Source: an uncultured Verrucomicrobiota bacterium
GTDB taxonomy: Bacteria; Verrucomicrobiota; Kiritimatiellia; RFP12; UBA1067
Direction: 5' to 3'
NCBI GenBank assembly: GCA_947305585.1
Contig: CAMZDY010000004.1
Coordinates: forward strand, 1-30,193
Length of the DNA: 30,193 bases
A program made the translations under genes and the position numbers. Below are positions 6,910 to 14,920 of the stretch, piece after piece (within the stretch, counting starts at the first letter, position 1; every line of letters begins with the position of its first letter). Under the pieces are notes generated by a model. The model was not told where the DNA came from. It was given only the letters and a program-made list of their open reading frames with translations, and ran no database searches.

Positions 6910-8077
6910 TTATTACGAGGTCTTGGGAGTAGCCAAGGACGCGACGGCCGACCAGATCAAGTCGGCATATCGCAAATTGGCCATGAAGTACCATCCGGAC
7001 CGCAATCCGGACAATCCCGAGGCGAAGGAGAAGTTTACCGAGATTTCCGAGGCGTACGAGGTTCTGTCCAATCCGGAGAAGCGCCAGGCGTACGACCAGT
7101 TTGGACATCAGGGCGTGAATTTCGGTCCGGGCGGCTTCAATTTCGGTCGCGATTTCAGTCACTTCCAGGATGTGGACCTGAACGACATCCTGAACTCGTT
7201 CCTGAACGGAATGGGCGGGGGGTTCTCCGGCTTTTCCGGGTGGGGCGGGTCGCGTCAGCGCCGGGTGGATCCCAATGCCCCCAGACGCGGCGACGATATG
7301 ACGTTCCGGCTGGACGTGGAGTTCGATGAGGCGGTGTTCGGGAGCGAGCGGACGATCGATCTGCAGTTGCCGACCGAGTGCGACGAGTGCCACGGAACGG
7401 GTTCGTCGGACGGAAAACGTACCACCTGCAAGACATGCCGGGGTAGCGGGGTGGAGGTAGGCGGATCGGGATTCTTCCAGATTCGCCAGACTTGCCACAC
7501 GTGCGGAGGCGAGGGCTCGGTGATCGAAAAACCCTGCCGCAAGTGCCACGGCACGGGACGGGTTGCCAAGGCCCAGCACATTTCGCTCAAAATTCCGGCG
7601 GGAGTGGACACCGGATCCAGGTTGCGGCTCGCCGGCAAGGGCGCGGGCGGAGTGCGCGGCGGCGAACCGGGCGATCTGTACGTCCTGCTGCAAGTGGGCG
7701 AGAGCGACATTTTCGAGCGCGACGGACTCAACCTCTACGTGGACATTCCCGTTTCGCCGGTAGATGCGGCCTTGGGATGCACGGTCGACGTGCCTACGCC
7801 GGACGGAACGGCCGAAATCAAGCTTCCGGAGGGAACGCCCAACGGCAAGGTGATGCGGCTGAGGGGGCAGGGCATGGCTGGACTTAGAGGGTCGATGCGC
7901 GGCGATCTCATTGCGCGGATTGTTTTCGAGGTGCCGGTCAATCTGGACAAGAAGGCCAAGGCGGCGCTGGAGACGTTCCAGAAACATGCGCAGTCGGGCA
8001 ATTTCCCGGAGAAGGACCGGTTCAAACAGCGCACGACCGTGTTTTTCAAACACAAAGAGAAATTGCAGAAGAAATGA
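6893..8077 (+). CDS. dnaJ: Chaperone DnaJ (type A Hsp40)
   Basis: A 394-residue protein with complete type A layout. J domain 5-70 with HPD 34-36, which stimulates DnaK ATPase; a Gly/Phe-rich linker about 75-122 (FGPGGFNFGRDF...GGGFSGFSGWGG); a zinc domain about 163-222 with four CxxCxGxG modules (CDECHGTG, CKTCRGSG, CHTCGGEG, CRKCHGTG); then the two beta-barrel client-binding domains and a C-terminal dimer segment. ATG 6893 lies inside the end of grpE, so the two are translationally coupled. The stop lies only 9 nt before a tRNA gene, which suggests that the tRNA is cut out of the dnaJ transcript. Confidence 0.96.
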   Translation: MADKRDYYEVLGVAKDATADQIKSAYRKLAMKYHPDRNPDNPEAKEKFTEISEAYEVLSNPEKRQAYDQFGHQGVNFGPGGFNFGRDFSHFQDVDLNDILNSFLNGMGGGFSGFSGWGGSRQRRVDPNAPRRGDDMTFRLDVEFDEAVFGSERTIDLQLPTECDECHGTGSSDGKRTTCKTCRGSGVEVGGSGFFQIRQTCHTCGGEGSVIEKPCRKCHGTGRVAKAQHISLKIPAGVDTGSRLRLAGKGAGGVRGGEPGDLYVLLQVGESDIFERDGLNLYVDIPVSPVDAALGCTVDVPTPDGTAEIKLPEGTPNGKVMRLRGQGMAGLRGSMRGDLIARIVFEVPVNLDKKAKAALETFQKHAQSGNFPEKDRFKQRTTVFFKHKEKLQKK

Positions 8078-8086
8078 TTTCAAGGC

Positions 8087-8170
8087 GCACCTGTGGTGAA
8101 ATGGCAGACACGCTGGATTTAGGTTCCAGTGCCGCAAGGCGTGTGGGTTCGAGTCCCACCAGGTGCACCA
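8087..8170 (+). tRNA. tRNA-Leu, anticodon TAG
   Basis: An 84-nt type II tRNA. Acceptor arm GCACCTG (8087-8093) pairs with CAGGTGC (8160-8166), followed by A and an encoded CCA (8168-8170). The anticodon stem CTGGA/TCCAG encloses loop TTTAGGT with anticodon TAG at 8120-8122, reading CUA and probably other CUN leucine codons. A long variable arm (TGCCGCAAGGCG) and the GGTTCGAGTCC T-arm confirm leucine. It sits between dnaJ (9 nt) and pyrB (16 nt) with no visible promoter of its own. Confidence 0.97.
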
Positions 8171-8186
8171 AGAGAAGGGGGAGGGT

Positions 8187-9263
8187 ATGGGTGACTTGAC
8201 GATAATCTCCTGGGATGATTTTTCCCGGCTGACGTTGACGGAAAAGCGTCCGTATCTCGCGAGGCCGGAGGGCGACGGCATGCCGTACCATACGCTCTTC
8301 GCGCAGCAGTTCGACCGCGAATTGCTGGAGCGGTTGTGCACGCTCGCCAACCGGATCCGCTTCATCAACAAGTCCAAGGAGGGCGCGCTCTATCTCAAGA
8401 ACGTGCTGGCCCACAAGCGGGCGATGCTCTATTTCTCGCAACCGAGTTCGCGCACGTTCCTGTCGCATCTGGCGGCCTGCCAGATCTTGGGGATCACCAC
8501 CGGGAGCGTCCGCGACGCGGCGACATCTTCTGAATTCAAGGGCGAGAGCCATGAAGATTCCATCCGCACTTTCTCCTCCTATTTCGACATGATCATCATG
8601 CGCTCGCCGGAGCAGGGTCTCGCCGAGAAGATGGCTTGGGAGCTCTCCAATTCGGAGCGTCCCGTGCCCATCCTCAACGCGGGCTCGGGCAAAGACCAGC
8701 ATCCCACGCAGGCGCTATTGGACATCTACACGCTTTTGAGGTCGTTCGAGACCAAAGGCGGGGTGGACGGACGCACGATCACCTTCTGCGGAGATCTGCT
8801 CCGGGGGCGTACGGTGCGGTCCTTGAGCTACCTCCTCACCAACTTCCGCGACGTGAAGCAGATTTTCGTGGCGCCGGACGCTTTGCAGGTGCCGGACGAC
8901 GTGATCGGTATCTTGAAGGAGAAGGGCGTCAAGTACGAAATCGGCAGCGACCTCAAGGCCGCCACGCGGGTTTCCGATGCCGTCTACATGACGCGAATCC
9001 AGGACGAGTGGGACCGGTCGAAGGGCGAGAGCGCCAAGATCGACACCAGCCGTTTCAAATTCGGCGCGGAAGAGCTGGCGCTCTTGGGGAAGGACGCCAT
9101 CATCATGCATCCTTTGCCGCGACGGGACGAAATAGCCCTCTGCTGCGACCATGACCCCCGGGCCATGTACTGGCGGCAGATGCGCAACGGAATGTGGATA
9201 CGCGCGGCGCTGATCGCGAGCGTGTTCGGGTTCGAACGGAAGATAATGGACTGTGGCTACTGA
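8187..9263 (+). CDS. pyrB: Aspartate carbamoyltransferase
   Basis: A 358-residue catalytic chain that condenses carbamoyl phosphate with aspartate in pyrimidine synthesis. ATG 8187 is chosen because GGGGGAGGG precedes it; an upstream in-frame ATG at 8163 lies inside the tRNA. Motifs: the carbamoyl-phosphate loop PSSRTF (the family usually has STRT), SEFKGESHEDS (80s-loop lysine), NAGSGKDQHPTQALLD and HPLPRRDE. It is about 45 residues longer than the E. coli chain because of an N-terminal extension (about 1-45) that precedes the conserved LERLCTLANRI helix. Longer chains of this kind occur in several PVC bacteria as I recall. The regulatory gene pyrI is absent nearby. The end overlaps the metX GTG start by 11 nt. 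Confidence 0.92.
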   Translation: MGDLTIISWDDFSRLTLTEKRPYLARPEGDGMPYHTLFAQQFDRELLERLCTLANRIRFINKSKEGALYLKNVLAHKRAMLYFSQPSSRTFLSHLAACQILGITTGSVRDAATSSEFKGESHEDSIRTFSSYFDMIIMRSPEQGLAEKMAWELSNSERPVPILNAGSGKDQHPTQALLDIYTLLRSFETKGGVDGRTITFCGDLLRGRTVRSLSYLLTNFRDVKQIFVAPDALQVPDDVIGILKEKGVKYEIGSDLKAATRVSDAVYMTRIQDEWDRSKGESAKIDTSRFKFGAEELALLGKDAIIMHPLPRRDEIALCCDHDPRAMYWRQMRNGMWIRAALIASVFGFERKIMDCGY

Positions 9264-11046
9264 TCAGGGAGTGGGCGTGGTATCGCCGAAAACGATGACC
9301 CTCAGGTTGCCGCCCGAGGGGCTGAAATTGTCCGGCGGTACGCTGAAGCACGTGGAGGTGCGCTACGAGGAATGCGGCGCGCCGATCCGCGAGGATAACA
9401 TCATCTTTTTCTGTCACGCTTTGACAGGCGATGCGCATGTGGCGGGGATCCGTCCGGGCGAGACGAAGCCGAGCGGCTGGTGGGAGAACATGGTGGGTCC
9501 TGGGCGGGCGTTCGACACGGACAAGTGGCATATCGTTTGCGCCAACGTGCTGGGCGGCTGCAGCGGCACTACGGGGCCTTCCTCCATCGATCCTGAAACG
9601 GGCAAGTCCTACGGCAGCAAGTTTCCGCTGCATACCTTTAAGGACTCGGTGGATATGTACCGGAGGTTCCTCCGGCAGCTGTGGGAGTTGCATTCGCTCA
9701 AGGGCGAGATGAAACTCGCCGCGCTGGTGGGCGGAAGCTATGGCGGCATGCAGGTGGTGGATTGGATCACGCGCTGCCCGGACGAAATGGACAAGGCGCT
9801 TATCATCGCCACTTCGGCCGCCTGCAACACCCAGGCGCTTGCCTTCGACGTGGTAGGGCGCGCGGCGATTACGGACGATCCGGAGTGGCGCGGGGGCGAC
9901 TATTACGGCGAGGGGGACGGTACTGGACCCAAGCTGGGATTGGCGCAGGCGCGGCAACTGGCGCACATAACGTATCTTTCGCGGGAGCTTTTGCAGGAAA
10001 AGTTCGGGCGCAGGCTCCAGGCCAATTTCGTGGAGGCACCGGAGGAAGAGCGCCGGAAGCGCGATGCGGCGTTCAAAACGTATTTCCAGATCGAAAGCTA
10101 TCTCGACCACCAGGGATCCAAGTTCCTCAAGCGGTTCGACGCCAATTCCTATTTGCACATCACGCGGTCGCTCGACCTTTACGACGCGGAGGCGGAGTAC
10201 GGTTCGCTGGAGGCGGCGTTCGCGCGGGTGAAGGCGAAGTGTCTCGTGGTGTCGTACGGGGGCGACGTGCTGTTCAGCGCGGAAGAGTCGATGGCGATGG
10301 CGAACGCGCTCCTCAAAGGCGGCAAGGAGGTGAGTTACTGCCATCTGGAATCGGGGCGGGGACACGATTCGTTTCTGACCGACATTTCCGATCTTTCGGG
10401 GATCGTGGCCGGGTTTCTATGTCCGCGCAAGCCGAAAGTGATGAAGTGGCAGAAGCGGCTCTATCGCAAAGTGGCGGCGATGGTGAAGAAGGGCGCGCAC
10501 GTGATCGACATCGGATGCGGCGACGGAACCTTGCTCAACGTGATCAAAGAGGTTCGCGGCGCCACGGGCGACGGAGTGGAGATCGATATCGACCGCTACA
10601 AGGAGGCGCTGGCGGACGGGAATAGCGTCTTTTGGGAGGATGCGGACGAAGGACTTTCCATCATTCCGGACAAGTATTACGACGTGGCGGTGCTGTCCGA
10701 CACTTTGCAGGAGGTCAAGAATCCGCGTGGACTCTTGCGCGAGGCATTGAGGATAGCCGACGAAGCGGTGGTGTCTTTCCCCAATTTCGCGGAGTATCGC
10801 ATCCGGCTCTGTTTGGGCTTCAAGGGGAGACTGCCCGTTTCCAAGACGCTGCCGTTCGAGTGGTACGACACGCCCAACATCCACTGCGTGACTTTCCACG
10901 ACTTCAAACGGCTGTGTGATGCGGAGGGCTATGTGATCAAGGAAGTGCGGGCCGAGTCGAGGCATCTGCTCGGGAAGTGTCTCTTGGCGCTGGGCTTCAA
11001 GAATCTGGGGGCGTCCAAAATAATCGTGAGGATAGGCAGAAAATGA
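9253..11046 (+). CDS. metX: Homoserine O-acyltransferase fused to MetW
   Basis: A 597-residue two-part protein. Residues 1 to about 390 are an alpha/beta-hydrolase of the MetX family: FFCHALTGDAH (52-62), nucleophile S162 in GGSYGGMQ, D338 in YGGDVLF and H371 in GRGHDSF complete the triad that acylates homoserine for methionine synthesis. Residues about 400-597 are MetW, a class I methyltransferase-like fold with IDIGCGDGTLL (418-428) and the SFPNF and PFEWYDTPNIH segments typical of MetW. MetX and MetW are often adjacent genes in Proteobacteria; here the stop between them is gone, which supports a physical complex. Start is GTG 9253 inside pyrB, with GTG 9271 as an alternative. It overlaps cysE by ATGA. 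Confidence 0.93.
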   Translation: MATDQGVGVVSPKTMTLRLPPEGLKLSGGTLKHVEVRYEECGAPIREDNIIFFCHALTGDAHVAGIRPGETKPSGWWENMVGPGRAFDTDKWHIVCANVLGGCSGTTGPSSIDPETGKSYGSKFPLHTFKDSVDMYRRFLRQLWELHSLKGEMKLAALVGGSYGGMQVVDWITRCPDEMDKALIIATSAACNTQALAFDVVGRAAITDDPEWRGGDYYGEGDGTGPKLGLAQARQLAHITYLSRELLQEKFGRRLQANFVEAPEEERRKRDAAFKTYFQIESYLDHQGSKFLKRFDANSYLHITRSLDLYDAEAEYGSLEAAFARVKAKCLVVSYGGDVLFSAEESMAMANALLKGGKEVSYCHLESGRGHDSFLTDISDLSGIVAGFLCPRKPKVMKWQKRLYRKVAAMVKKGAHVIDIGCGDGTLLNVIKEVRGATGDGVEIDIDRYKEALADGNSVFWEDADEGLSIIPDKYYDVAVLSDTLQEVKNPRGLLREALRIADEAVVSFPNFAEYRIRLCLGFKGRLPVSKTLPFEWYDTPNIHCVTFHDFKRLCDAEGYVIKEVRAESRHLLGKCLLALGFKNLGASKIIVRIGRK

Positions 11047-11786
11047 CATTACCGCAGAGAGTGGCGCATATCATCCGTCACGCAATGGCGATCATGCATC
11101 CTTGCGTGTACGACGAACTGGGCAGGACCAACGAACTGGATATCGCGGGCGACCTGCTTAAGGAATTGAGGCTTTTGATGCCCAAGGGCAATCCGGAGAA
11201 GACGGTGACCGACTTCATGAACCGGCTTTCCGCCGTTCGCAAACTGGTGGATAGCGATGTCACCGCCGCCTACGAGGGCGATCCTGCCGCTACAAGCCGT
11301 ATGGAGGTGGTCATGTCCTATCCGGGACTCTACGCCATCACCATCCATCGTCTCGCGCATGAGCTGTACCGGCTCAAGGTGCCGATAATTCCGCGCATCA
11401 TGAGCGAAATCGCCCATTCCAAGACGGGCATCGACATCCACCCGGGCGCGACGATCGGGGAGCGGTTTTTCATCGATCACGGAACCGGAGTGGTGATCGG
11501 CGAAACGTGCGTCATCGGACGGAACGTGAAGCTCTATCAGGGCGTCACCCTGGGCGCGCTCAGTTTCGACAAGGATCCGGATACCGGCGCGCTCGTGAAG
11601 GGCATCAAGCGCCATCCCAACGTGGAGGACAACGTGGTGATCTACGCGGGCGCCACGATTTTGGGGGGCGACACGACGATCGGCCACGATTCCGAAATCG
11701 GAGGCAACGTGTGGCTGAAGGATTCGGTGCCGCCCTATTCAATGGTCTACAATCCCGCGCCGAGTCCGGTAATAAGAAAGAAGTAA
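11043..11786 (+). CDS. cysE: Serine O-acetyltransferase
   Basis: A 247-residue enzyme that makes O-acetylserine from serine and acetyl-CoA, the first committed step of cysteine synthesis. ATG 11043 overlaps the metX::metW stop (ATGA). An N-terminal helical domain (about 1-120) is followed by a left-handed beta-helix of hexapeptide repeats (TGIDIHPGATIGERFFIDHGTG..., then NVVIYAGATILGG, IGGNVWLKDSVP). The catalytic histidines are in FFIDHGTGVVIGE and in IKRHPNVED. An internal loop (SFDKDPDTGALVKG) before the second histidine places it with the EpsC/SrpH-like branch. Being fused into one operon with metX and metW, it gives a combined sulfur amino-acid module. No cysK in the window. Confidence 0.93.
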   Translation: MTLPQRVAHIIRHAMAIMHPCVYDELGRTNELDIAGDLLKELRLLMPKGNPEKTVTDFMNRLSAVRKLVDSDVTAAYEGDPAATSRMEVVMSYPGLYAITIHRLAHELYRLKVPIIPRIMSEIAHSKTGIDIHPGATIGERFFIDHGTGVVIGETCVIGRNVKLYQGVTLGALSFDKDPDTGALVKGIKRHPNVEDNVVIYAGATILGGDTTIGHDSEIGGNVWLKDSVPPYSMVYNPAPSPVIRKK

Positions 11787-11804
11787 ACAAAAGGAGAGAA
11801 AACC

Positions 11805-13040
11805 ATGATGGCTACAGTATTGTTGGCGGCGTTGTTGCCGGTGATCCCCCAGCCGCGAAATGCGGATGCGCTGGGTCCGGAAGGATACAAAATCACGCTA
11901 GTGAACGGCAAAGCCACGATTGTCGCGGAATCGCCCGTGGGGTATATTTGGGCCAACCAGACGATCAACCAGCTCATGCGCGACGAACGCATGCGCACGG
12001 CCACGTTGGAGATCACCGATGTCCCGAAATACCGGGTGAGGGGACTTCTGCTGGACGTGGGGCGCAAGTACATCCCCATGACCTACCTTTACAAACTCGT
12101 GGACGAAATGAGCTATTACAAGCTCAACACGCTCCAATTGCATCTTAACGACAACGAGATCTGCAAGGATCCCAAAGCCGACTGGTCCACCAAATATGCG
12201 GCGTTCCGTCTGGAGTCGAGCACATATCCGGAATTGACGGCCAAGGACGGGTCGTACACCAAGGCCGAGTTCCGCAATTTGATGAAGTACGCCAAGACGA
12301 AGGGAGTGACGATCGTGCCGGAGATCGACGTGCCGGCCCATTCGCTCGCCTTTACGCGCATCCGTCCCGATTTCGCCTCCAAGCAGTACGGCGAAGACCA
12401 TTTCGACCTCTCGAAACAGGACGAAATCCTTCAGTGGCTGGAGCCGCTGTTCGCCGAATACCTGACGGGAGAGGATCCGGTGTTCGCCGGACCCTACTGC
12501 CATGTGGGCACCGACGAATACAACAAGGCGGCGGCCGAGGATTTCCGCAAGTTCACCGATTCCATGTTCAAAATGGTCCGCAAATACGGCTACAAGGCTT
12601 GCGCGTGGGGGTCGCTCTCGCATGCGAAGGGCGAAACGCCGGTCCTTGCCGACCGCGACATCTACATGGATATATGGAGCAACCAGTTCTACCGGCCCGA
12701 AGAGGCGATCGCGGCAGGTTATTCGATCATATCCATCCCCGACGGCTGGGTGTACATCGTGCCTAAGGCCGGCTACTACTACGACTATCTGAATCTTCCT
12801 TTCCTGTACAACAACTGGGAGCCGAACGTTATCGGCGACAAGGTGTTGCCGGAGGATTGCGAGCAGATCGTGGGCGGCAAATACGCGCTATGGAACGATC
12901 TCTTGGACGCGGCCAGCCTGGAGGATGTGGAAAAGCGCATTTCCCACGCGATGCCGGTCATGGCGCAGAAGCTGTGGTCGGGCAAAGTGCAGGGCCAGAC
13001 GTTCGAGGAATTTCAGCTCCTGTCCGGCAAGTTGCGCTGA
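11805..13040 (+). CDS. GH20 beta-N-acetylhexosaminidase-like enzyme
   Basis: A 411-residue glycoside hydrolase of family 20, expected to remove terminal GlcNAc or GalNAc from glycans by substrate-assisted catalysis. Start ATG 11805 (or 11808) follows AAGGAG. Residues 1 to about 15 are hydrophobic and may be a short signal peptide. The usual N-terminal GH20b domain is cut down to about 45 residues before the barrel begins at RGLLLDVGRKY. Barrel motifs: YKLNTLQLHLND, VPEIDVPAHSLAF, and the catalytic pair D237-E238 in HVGTDEY. The late segment GGKYALWND resembles the StrH-type branch. It stands 19 nt after cysE and 1 nt before mtaB, so it is in a housekeeping operon. Host mucin or peptidoglycan sugars are possible substrates (inference). 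Confidence 0.85.
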   Translation: MMATVLLAALLPVIPQPRNADALGPEGYKITLVNGKATIVAESPVGYIWANQTINQLMRDERMRTATLEITDVPKYRVRGLLLDVGRKYIPMTYLYKLVDEMSYYKLNTLQLHLNDNEICKDPKADWSTKYAAFRLESSTYPELTAKDGSYTKAEFRNLMKYAKTKGVTIVPEIDVPAHSLAFTRIRPDFASKQYGEDHFDLSKQDEILQWLEPLFAEYLTGEDPVFAGPYCHVGTDEYNKAAAEDFRKFTDSMFKMVRKYGYKACAWGSLSHAKGETPVLADRDIYMDIWSNQFYRPEEAIAAGYSIISIPDGWVYIVPKAGYYYDYLNLPFLYNNWEPNVIGDKVLPEDCEQIVGGKYALWNDLLDAASLEDVEKRISHAMPVMAQKLWSGKVQGQTFEEFQLLSGKLR

Positions 13041-13041
13041 A

Positions 13042-14208
13042 GTGAACATCTGCTTCGACACTTTCGGCTGCCGGCTGAACCGTGCGGAGGCGCTGGAAGA
13101 GGAAGCGCAGGCCAAACTTAAAGGGCATGCGATAGTCGATAACCACAGCGACGCGGATCTCATTGTGATCCGGGGCTGTGCCGTCACCGGACGCGCCCAG
13201 CACGACTGCGAAGCGGAGATAGCGCGGCTCAAAGCCAAATATCCATTCAAGCGGATATGGGTTACAGGTTGCCTTCCGGGCGCCAAGCCGCTGGTCATCC
13301 GCGATGTCGGCCAAGAGCCGTCCGGACTCGTGCACGTGCCCACGAGGACGGCCCGGGCCTATCTCAAGGTGCAGGACGGTTGCAACAGCGCCTGCACGTT
13401 TTGCATCGTGCCCAAATTCCGCGGAAAATCCAGCCCGGTGCCGCGCGAGGACGTGCTCGTTAAGGCGCAGGCGTTCATCGCGTCCGGCTACCATGAGCTC
13501 GTGGTCACCGGGTGCAATCTCTGCCAGTATCCGCGCTTTCCGGAACTGGTGGCGGACCTTTGCTCGCTCGACCCCGGTTGCCGCGTTCGCCTGGGATCGG
13601 TCGAGCCGGGTCCCTGCGCCAGCGAACTCGTGGATTTGATGGCTGAGAGTCCCAACCTTTGCCGGTTCTTGCATCTGTCGATCCAATCGGGATCGCAGCG
13701 CATATTGACGGCCATGCACCGGCCATACAGCGCGAAAGATCTGGAAAAGCTCCTCGAATATGCCGGGACGAAGTTGCCGGGAGCTTGTCTCGGGTGCGAC
13801 ATGATTGCCGGTTTCCCGGGCGAGAGCGAGCTCGACCATCGCCAGTCGATGGGGCTGTTGACGCGGCACAACCTCACGAATGCGCACATTTTCCCTTTTT
13901 CCGAACGTCCGGGCACTGTCGCGGCGGGGCTTCCCGGACGGATTCCGCGCGAAATAAGACGAATGCGCGCGCGCGAGCTGGCGCAACTGGCGTCCGCCAA
14001 TTTCTCCCGGTTCAAGCGCCGTTTTCTGCACAAGGAAGTGGAAGTGGTGGTGGAGAACGTGCATGACACCAGACATTGCTCCGGCTGGACCGGCGAATAC
14101 GTATGGTGCGACTTTATTGCGAGCGGGGACCAGGGACAGCGAAAGTCCAAGGTGAAGGTGCTGGTGACTGGCGTCACTCCCAGAGGATTGACCGGCAAGA
14201 TGGTCTAG
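13042..14208 (+). CDS. mtaB: tRNA methylthiotransferase, MtaB-like
   Basis: A 388-residue radical-SAM enzyme. I choose GTG 13042, one base after the previous stop, because the family's first cysteine motif FGCRLN follows within 10 residues; frames further upstream run through GH20. N-terminal UPF0004 domain about 1-90 with the cluster cysteines C10, the C of RGCAVTG and the C of TGCLPG. Radical-SAM motif C114-x3-C118-x2-C121 in DGCNSACTFC. A TRAM-like RNA-binding end spans about 330-388. MtaB converts t6A37 to ms2t6A37 in tRNAs reading ANN codons. RimO and MiaB are alternatives, but FGCRLN and TGCNLCQY favour MtaB. The distance to recO is 1 nt. Confidence 0.88.
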   Translation: MNICFDTFGCRLNRAEALEEEAQAKLKGHAIVDNHSDADLIVIRGCAVTGRAQHDCEAEIARLKAKYPFKRIWVTGCLPGAKPLVIRDVGQEPSGLVHVPTRTARAYLKVQDGCNSACTFCIVPKFRGKSSPVPREDVLVKAQAFIASGYHELVVTGCNLCQYPRFPELVADLCSLDPGCRVRLGSVEPGPCASELVDLMAESPNLCRFLHLSIQSGSQRILTAMHRPYSAKDLEKLLEYAGTKLPGACLGCDMIAGFPGESELDHRQSMGLLTRHNLTNAHIFPFSERPGTVAAGLPGRIPREIRRMRARELAQLASANFSRFKRRFLHKEVEVVVENVHDTRHCSGWTGEYVWCDFIASGDQGQRKSKVKVLVTGVTPRGLTGKMV

Positions 14209-14209
14209 C

Positions 14210-14920
14210 ATGGCAGGCGAACTCGTCAAGTCGGAGGCAATCTGTCTCGGAATCCGTCCGTGGTCGCAGACGAGTCACGTGGTTTCCTGGCTTACTCCGT
14301 CGGGCAAGGTGTCCACGCTAGTCAAAGGTGCGGTGCGGCCGAAGAGTTTTTTCCTGGGGCAGTACGATCTCAACTACACCTGCGAAATCGTATACTACGC
14401 GCGTGCCCGATCCGATTTGCACGCCTTGAGGGAATGCGCCGTTCTCGATTCGCGCGACCGCTTGCGCACCGACTACCGGGCGCTGGCCTTGTCCGGCTAC
14501 ATGCGTCACGTGGCGGGCGAGCTCGCTCCGATCGGCCCCGAAGCGGAAGCTTGGTACGGTCTGTTGGAGTCGTCGCTGGATTCGATCGGCGAGGTCGATC
14601 CGGTGGCCGGAATGCTCGAATTCGACATTTCCGCGCTGAACCTCGCAGGGGTGTCGCCGGACTTCACAGGGTGCAAGTCCCCATCCAGCCGGTTCTACCT
14701 CGAGGAGGGGTCTTTCGAAGGTCAAAGCAGCCGTCAAATGCCCATTGTACCGAGGGTTGCCGCATGTTTGCTCCGTCCGCGCCAGGAGAAAAATCTGAAA
14801 ATTCTGCTTGACGCGGCGAGGGTAATTGGTGTATACTATAATTTCCATCTGGATTTTTCGCCTGATGTCAGGCGGTCGGTCCTGAAAATGATGGTCAAAG
14901 AAAAAGGAGAAATGCAATGA
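14210..14920 (+). CDS. recO: DNA repair protein RecO
   Basis: A 236-residue recombination mediator that loads RecA onto SSB-coated DNA together with RecR. The N-terminal OB fold (about 1-80) starts with the typical VKSEAICLGIRPWSQTSHVVSWLTPSGKVSTLVKGAVRPKS pattern (shown here over residues 6-46 in outline), and a helical domain follows. Most RecO proteins carry a four-cysteine zinc site in the second domain; here only one cysteine is seen in FTGCKS, so the metal site appears lost. ATG 14210 is 2 nt after mtaB; the stop overlaps the next ATG by 4 nt. Confidence 0.85.
   Translation: MAGELVKSEAICLGIRPWSQTSHVVSWLTPSGKVSTLVKGAVRPKSFFLGQYDLNYTCEIVYYARARSDLHALRECAVLDSRDRLRTDYRALALSGYMRHVAGELAPIGPEAEAWYGLLESSLDSIGEVDPVAGMLEFDISALNLAGVSPDFTGCKSPSSRFYLEEGSFEGQSSRQMPIVPRVAACLLRPRQEKNLKILLDAARVIGVYYNFHLDFSPDVRRSVLKMMVKEKGEMQ
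14832..14842 (+). promoter_or_regulatory. Possible promoter -10 inside recO
   Basis: TATACTATAAT (14832-14842) carries a perfect TATAAT at 14837-14842, 75 bp upstream of the parvulin gene. The nearest good -35, TTGACG (14808-14813), gives a 23-bp spacer, which is too long, so strength is doubtful. It could add a separate start for the parvulin lipoprotein. Confidence 0.35.

Noticed and set aside
8163..8186. Longer start for pyrB at ATG 8163
   Set aside because: That ATG-like start overlaps the tRNA 3' end, whereas ATG 8187 has a strong ribosome site directly before it.
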